NCBI GenBank assembly: GCA_027577415.1
Contig: JANBQS010000918.1
Location: 1-10,444 of the forward strand
Direction: 5' to 3'
Source of the DNA: Coemansia sp. RSA 922
Taxonomy: Eukaryota > Kickxellomycota > Kickxellomycetes > Kickxellales > Kickxellaceae
DNA: 10,444 nucleotides
Part shown: positions 6,395 to 10,444 of the stretch, one piece after another
Layout of the letters: every line of letters starts with the position of its first letter
How positions within the stretch are numbered: position 1 is the first letter of the stretch
The notes under the pieces: generated by a model
The model's database searches: none
What the model saw: the letters and a program-made list of their open reading frames with translations, nothing else
Told to the model about the DNA's origin: nothing
Translations under genes and position numbers: made by a program

Positions 6395-9300
6395 ATGGTT
6401 AAAAGCGGCCGTAGTTCGAGCAAGCGGAAGTCAGGTCGCTCAGCCAACCGCCAAATGCGCCCAGCACTGGGTCATTCACAAAGCGATCGAACTGTCGATA
6501 CAGCAGGCGGCCACTCTGGCTCCAGCCGACTCTACCCATGCCAGGGTAACGGCAGCGAGACAGGTGAGACAGAGAGCCCAGGTCATGCCTACCCAGACAC
6601 TGCCAGTCCAATAAGGGAGCGACAGCAGCATCGTTTTCTCGAGCGACAGATGTCTGACCACCAAATAGGCGACATAACGCGAGGGACTTCCGAAGGATTC
6701 GCTTCAGGTCATCTGCGGCGGCGGCGGTCGATAGATAGTTACCGTAGTCGGTCCGGCAGTGAGAATCCCAACTTGGCCAATATTATCTCGCACTATATGC
6801 ATGGAATAGACGCTGAAGGCTCAACTGGTATGATGGCGGCTAGGTACTACGGCAATATGGCGCAGATACCAGAAGATGCTGACCGCCTGCCGAGACCGAT
6901 GAATAGCACGTTGCCGTTAGTTTCGCTCAGTGTGATGAATGGCGGTCGGAATCTTCGCACTCAATCGCCTCACGACAGCGACGAGTCGTCACAGAGGCGC
7001 CAGAGCCGCTTTATTAGAACCCGGGCGGATACAGAGGGTGCTCTTTTGGGCTTGTCGTCAGTATCCGTGCCAGTAGCCAGTGTCGATCAGAGCATTTTGC
7101 TTGATGCGAACCAATCTCTGCCGGCAGCCGAGGGGCCATTTGCTGAGACGACTTGGCACCAACTAGACAGCGGCGATATTGCAGCGGTTACTTGTAAGGG
7201 TCGCGCACCAATCGATATGGCTCCCGAGCAGGCGTCCAATAACTCTGTGCTCGCTATACAGGCACCAGCTACTGATAACATGGCTGAGGTGTGCCCAAGC
7301 ATCCATACGCCGACTCGGCCGGAGATTGTTGCAGAGCCATCTTCCGCAGAATTTGCACATCCTGTAGCTGACTTGACAGGCATACAGGCGTTGCCACCGG
7401 ACATGCTCTCCTACTTGATGCCCCCTCGGCCAGATGCGCTACCTGCTGCTGGACTAGAGGAGCAAAAGCCCGATATGCTAACGCCGTCCTTTAATGCGGC
7501 GCCAACAGCTGCTTCCTCGAGTATGAGGCGGTTGTCGCTCGGCAGTTGCGCCTTTGCGGAGCCTAGTGAGCGGATGGATGGTCTTGGAGTGCGGACGGAC
7601 TCGCGCCAGTCGTCTCAGGCCCACAGCAGCAGCCGCAAGCAGCAAATGGGCGCCATCCAGTACAAGCCTGCAGCGACGACAAAGAGGACTGCCATTGCGC
7701 GTGGTGCTCCGGGTCTCTCATACATGTTTTCGCCGACGATAAGCGCAAGCCGGCCATCCAGCGTTATTGGCATGACTGCGCCGCCTACGCCCATGCTACC
7801 ACCGCGCGGGGCTGTTGCGGAGGGGCATCATTCTATGTTGCAATGGCCAGTATCTGGTGGTCCGAAATCTGTGCCACCCCCGGAAGAAAGCCAACTGCAT
7901 ATTGCCAGGCTTCAATGTGAGAGTGGCGAGGCGACGGCGGGAACTAATAATACAGGTTCTGGCATGTTTACTCACAAGGCGGAGCGCAAGAAATACGGCT
8001 CGATCAACATTGGCGCACTGGAGCAGTTCCTCGAAGAAGGAGAGGTTCCGGACTCAACCTCTGATGACGACAGCTGTGATGATGACGATGCTGGCTGGGA
8101 GGAGGACTATCCAGGCTCAAGCCCCAGATCTAGGACGAGCAGTACTGGTCAGAGTACTTGCTCGAGCACTAGAGACAGATTGGCACATAACTCGATGACG
8201 CCAGCGAGACTCGTGGCCCAGCAACCACTTCAGAACAGCCGCCAGCAATCGCCGCGCCAGAGCTTGCCGGGAATATACGAATCGATTGGCAACAACGGGG
8301 GCGTTAGAACAACTGGCTCGATGAGCTACCGACAGTCGCCTCGAGTGCGTAGCATTGGCCGCTCGTCTATGCCCGATGAGCGTATGCCGCTGCTGATGCA
8401 TAGCGCGGTTACCATTGAGCCTCCTCTGTACTCGACCGATCCTCCCGAGTTTGTTATCCCGGCTGACGTGCCCAATATTGACGAAATAGGTAGTCTGCGG
8501 GAATACTCTAGCCCGCGGGACCCAGGGCAGCTATCCAAAGATGCAAGCGGACGGCGCCGAGGCAAAGGTCGCGGTAGGGGTCGTAACCGGAAGCACCACG
8601 AGGAGCTGTTTCTTGACAAGGACGGGTTTATCGACGAATCGTACAGGTTTACGTTCTTTAACCCGGCGGTGGGAACGATCCGCGCGCAAGAGTTTGCTGA
8701 CTTGCGTACGCCTGGTATGGACCTTGCGGCATTGTTGCAAGTGGGTGGATGTTTTTGGATCGACGTGCTTTTGCCGTCGTTTCATGAGATGCACTTGTTT
8801 AGCAAGATATTCGGGATACACGCGCTGACAGTCGAGGATATTATGACGCAGGATGCGCGCGAAAAGTGCGAGATCCATGCCAACTACTATTTTGTGTGCT
8901 TCCGGTCTTTCGACAATGATCCAAACAGCGAGGCGTACTTGGAACCCAAATGCATATATAATGTGGTGTTGCGCGAGGGGATTATCACGTTCCATATGGA
9001 TCCAGCTGTGCATCAGTACCATGTGCTTCGTCGAATTCGGCGGCAGATTGACCATATAGTTGTTACGCCGGACTGGCTAAACTATGCGATTATTGACGAT
9101 ATCACTGACTTGCTGGCGCCTATACTGCAGATTATCGAGTTTGATGTCGATGCTATCGATGAACTGGTGCTAGTTATCTCGTCTTCGGAGCAATCTGACA
9201 TGTTGCTTCGTATCAGTACTGTGCGTAAACGGATTATGATGGTTATGCGCTTGCTTCAGGGAAAGGCGGACGTTGTTCGGGCACTGACTAAGCGGTTTGA

Positions 9301-9826
9301 GACTGCTACTGCGATGAGTATGAATGCATTTGCTGGAACTCAGGGAATTGCGGCTGAACGGATAGTTGCTAATAGGGCATCGCCTGTTTGGGATCAGGAT
9401 AGCCAGCCGCGGCGAACTAGTAGTAGCGAACAGGCGTGGATAGCGCCTGCGGAGATGGCGCTTGACCAGCGTAAGGGACAGGAGACGCTGTTGTACTTGG
9501 GCGATGTTCTGGACCATATTGTGACAATGATGCAGAACGCCGCGCATTATGATAATATACTCGGGCGCGCTCATGCTAACTACTTGGCGCAGATATCTAT
9601 TGAGCTTACAGAGTCTTCAAACAGAACGAATGACGTGGTGGCGAAATTGTCGGCGCTGGCGGCTATCGTGGTACCGTTGAATTTTATCACTGGTATGTGG
9701 GGCGCCAATGTCAAGGTACCGGGTCAAGAGTACGATGACTTGCACTACTTTTTCTGTATCTTGGGTATGTGCCTACTATATGTCATTGTGGCTATTGCGT
9801 GGGCTAGATACTATAAAATATTTTAG
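6395..9826 (+). CDS. CorA-superfamily Mg2+ transporter of the Alr/Mnr2 type, 1143 residues, with GAN in place of GMN
   Basis: CorA-type proteins form pentameric divalent-cation channels; fungal Alr1 acts at the plasma membrane and Mnr2 at the vacuole. Residues 1 to about 715 are low-complexity, Ser/Gln/Arg-rich and probably disordered, with an acidic patch (about 546-572) and a basic cluster (720-733) before the folded part. The CorA domain starts near FFNP (754) and includes the long coupling helix from about 929, YLGDVLDHIVTMMQN (1034-1048), TM1 (about 1085-1103), the pore-loop motif and TM2 (about 1118-1136). The signature reads ITGMWGANVKVPGQ, so Gly1103-Ala1104-Asn1105 replaces Gly-Met-Asn; codon GCC at 9704-9706. 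VKVPGQ fits the Alr/Mnr2 group. Four RRxS motifs (S112, S204, S381, S1009) suggest basophilic-kinase control. An in-frame TAA directly abuts the ATG, fixing this as the earliest start. It is longer than yeast Alr1 or Mnr2. Whether it still carries Mg2+ is uncertain. Confidence 0.92.
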   Translation: MVKSGRSSSKRKSGRSANRQMRPALGHSQSDRTVDTAGGHSGSSRLYPCQGNGSETGETESPGHAYPDTASPIRERQQHRFLERQMSDHQIGDITRGTSEGFASGHLRRRRSIDSYRSRSGSENPNLANIISHYMHGIDAEGSTGMMAARYYGNMAQIPEDADRLPRPMNSTLPLVSLSVMNGGRNLRTQSPHDSDESSQRRQSRFIRTRADTEGALLGLSSVSVPVASVDQSILLDANQSLPAAEGPFAETTWHQLDSGDIAAVTCKGRAPIDMAPEQASNNSVLAIQAPATDNMAEVCPSIHTPTRPEIVAEPSSAEFAHPVADLTGIQALPPDMLSYLMPPRPDALPAAGLEEQKPDMLTPSFNAAPTAASSSMRRLSLGSCAFAEPSERMDGLGVRTDSRQSSQAHSSSRKQQMGAIQYKPAATTKRTAIARGAPGLSYMFSPTISASRPSSVIGMTAPPTPMLPPRGAVAEGHHSMLQWPVSGGPKSVPPPEESQLHIARLQCESGEATAGTNNTGSGMFTHKAERKKYGSINIGALEQFLEEGEVPDSTSDDDSCDDDDAGWEEDYPGSSPRSRTSSTGQSTCSSTRDRLAHNSMTPARLVAQQPLQNSRQQSPRQSLPGIYESIGNNGGVRTTGSMSYRQSPRVRSIGRSSMPDERMPLLMHSAVTIEPPLYSTDPPEFVIPADVPNIDEIGSLREYSSPRDPGQLSKDASGRRRGKGRGRGRNRKHHEELFLDKDGFIDESYRFTFFNPAVGTIRAQEFADLRTPGMDLAALLQVGGCFWIDVLLPSFHEMHLFSKIFGIHALTVEDIMTQDAREKCEIHANYYFVCFRSFDNDPNSEAYLEPKCIYNVVLREGIITFHMDPAVHQYHVLRRIRRQIDHIVVTPDWLNYAIIDDITDLLAPILQIIEFDVDAIDELVLVISSSEQSDMLLRISTVRKRIMMVMRLLQGKADVVRALTKRFETATAMSMNAFAGTQGIAAERIVANRASPVWDQDSQPRRTSSSEQAWIAPAEMALDQRKGQETLLYLGDVLDHIVTMMQNAAHYDNILGRAHANYLAQISIELTESSNRTNDVVAKLSALAAIVVPLNFITGMWGANVKVPGQEYDDLHYFFCILGMCLLYVIVAIAWARYYKIF

Positions 9827-9889
9827 ATAAGAAAAGGGTAGTATTTTTTTTATCTTGTATAAAATTATTGCGAATTTAGATTATACTTG
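9827..9889. terminator. Convergent 3' spacer between the CorA-type and DJ-1/PfpI genes
   Basis: The two stop codons face each other across 63 AT-rich bases with a T8 run (9844-9851). No exact AATAAA is present on either strand. Both transcripts must end within this spacer or inside the opposite gene. Confidence 0.5.
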
Positions 9890-10444
9890 CTACAGTGCAT
9901 TGAAAGCGGCGAGGGCCTTGACTGCGGTGGAGTGGGCACTGGCGGGGTTAGTTCCAGTAACGAGACGTCCGTCGGTGATAGTGAAGTCGTCAAATGGATT
10001 GTCTGGGGTCTTGTAAGTAGCGCCAGCCTTGGCGGCACCCTCACTGATAGGAACAAGGCCAAATTTCTTGATAGCGTCCATGAGGTCTAGTTGCTGCTCG
10101 CCCTCATCCGTAAAGCCCGTAACAGTTTTTCCATTGATAATGGACTTACCCGTCTTGTGATCGATAATATGCGGCAAGATAGCCGGACCATGACACACGG
10201 CACTGACGATGCCACCACGGGCCCACACATCCTCTGCAATCTTGATAAGCGACTTGGCCGTTGGGTAGTCAAAGAGAGTGGCGTGTCCGGCTGAGGCAAA
10301 GAAGAGACCGTAGTCGGATGGGTTGAGATCCGAGGCCTTGTGGATGGCCTTGAGTTTGACGCTGAATTCACTGGCTTGGTCGTTGTAAGTGTTGGTGTCT
10401 TCTTGCGACATGAACATCTTGTCTATCGAGTGTGGGTCAATGCC
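9890..10444 (-). CDS. DJ-1/PfpI family protein, Hsp31-like (putative glutathione-independent glyoxalase/chaperone), 5' end off-window
   Basis: The frame is open through the right edge. An ATG at 10417 is internal, because the upstream codons (GIDPHSIDK) match the usual family sequence before it, so the start is off-window. The 184 residues seen include FFASAGHATLFDYPTA (48-63 of the visible part) and the nucleophile elbow AVCHGPAI (82-89), with Cys84 and His85, codons at 10195-10190. The C-terminal LVTGTNPASAHSTA is also typical. Hsp31-type members convert methylglyoxal to D-lactate without glutathione and protect against carbonyl and oxidative stress; the Cys-His pair is the visible half of the Cys-His-Glu triad, and the Glu would lie in the missing N-terminal part. 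The C-terminus is complete. Probably cytosolic. Of the recognised proteins here, it is the only one whose visible active site is intact. Confidence 0.9.
   Translation of the reverse strand, partial: GIDPHSIDKMFMSQEDTNTYNDQASEFSVKLKAIHKASDLNPSDYGLFFASAGHATLFDYPTAKSLIKIAEDVWARGGIVSAVCHGPAILPHIIDHKTGKSIINGKTVTGFTDEGEQQLDLMDAIKKFGLVPISEGAAKAGATYKTPDNPFDDFTITDGRLVTGTNPASAHSTAVKALAAFNAL

Noticed and set aside
8531..9055. Antisense open frame of 174 codons inside the CorA domain
   Set aside because: It lies opposite a conserved domain and has no recognisable motif.

Overview
The window looks like nuclear DNA of a fungus. The evidence is a DUF4246 protein (a mainly fungal family), a CorA transporter of the Alr/Mnr2 type with a very long disordered N-terminus, and an Hsp31-like DJ-1/PfpI protein. 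Genes are monocistronic with long AT-rich or pyrimidine-rich leaders, and there is no bacterial operon layout or Shine-Dalgarno spacing. The large genes read through without introns. Together with moderate GC, this would fit an early-diverging lineage such as Kickxellomycotina, but that placement is a guess.

Layout, left to right: (1) positions 1-1650, plus strand, the 3' part of a membrane-anchored alpha/beta-hydrolase-fold protein. (2) 2030-2395, plus, a 121-residue cysteine-free protein with no recognised family, behind a TATA box. (3) 2396-3790, about 1.4 kb with no intact gene. It holds what I read as the decayed 5' end of an MFS (monocarboxylate-transporter-like) gene at 2556-3041, an 11-bp tandem repeat, a 15-bp direct repeat and a (CT)10 tract. 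(4) 3791-4075, plus, a 94-residue cysteine-free orphan. (5) 4140-5945, minus, a DUF4246 protein. (6) 5946-6394, a divergent promoter with two CACGTG E-boxes and a T19 tract. (7) 6395-9826, plus, the CorA/Alr/Mnr2-type transporter. (8) 9890-10444, minus, the C-terminal part of a DJ-1/PfpI (Hsp31-like) protein running off the right edge.

No pathway clearly joins these genes, and I see no new multi-gene system. The main pattern is that three of the four recognisable proteins lack family-defining residues. The hydrolase has Gly at the nucleophile Ser position and Asp where the catalytic His is expected. The DUF4246 protein has Leu and Cys where I expect a metal-binding His and a conserved Arg. 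The CorA protein has GAN in place of the GMN signature. Only the DJ-1/PfpI protein keeps its visible catalytic Cys-His pair. These readings use family consensus recalled from memory and need alignments.
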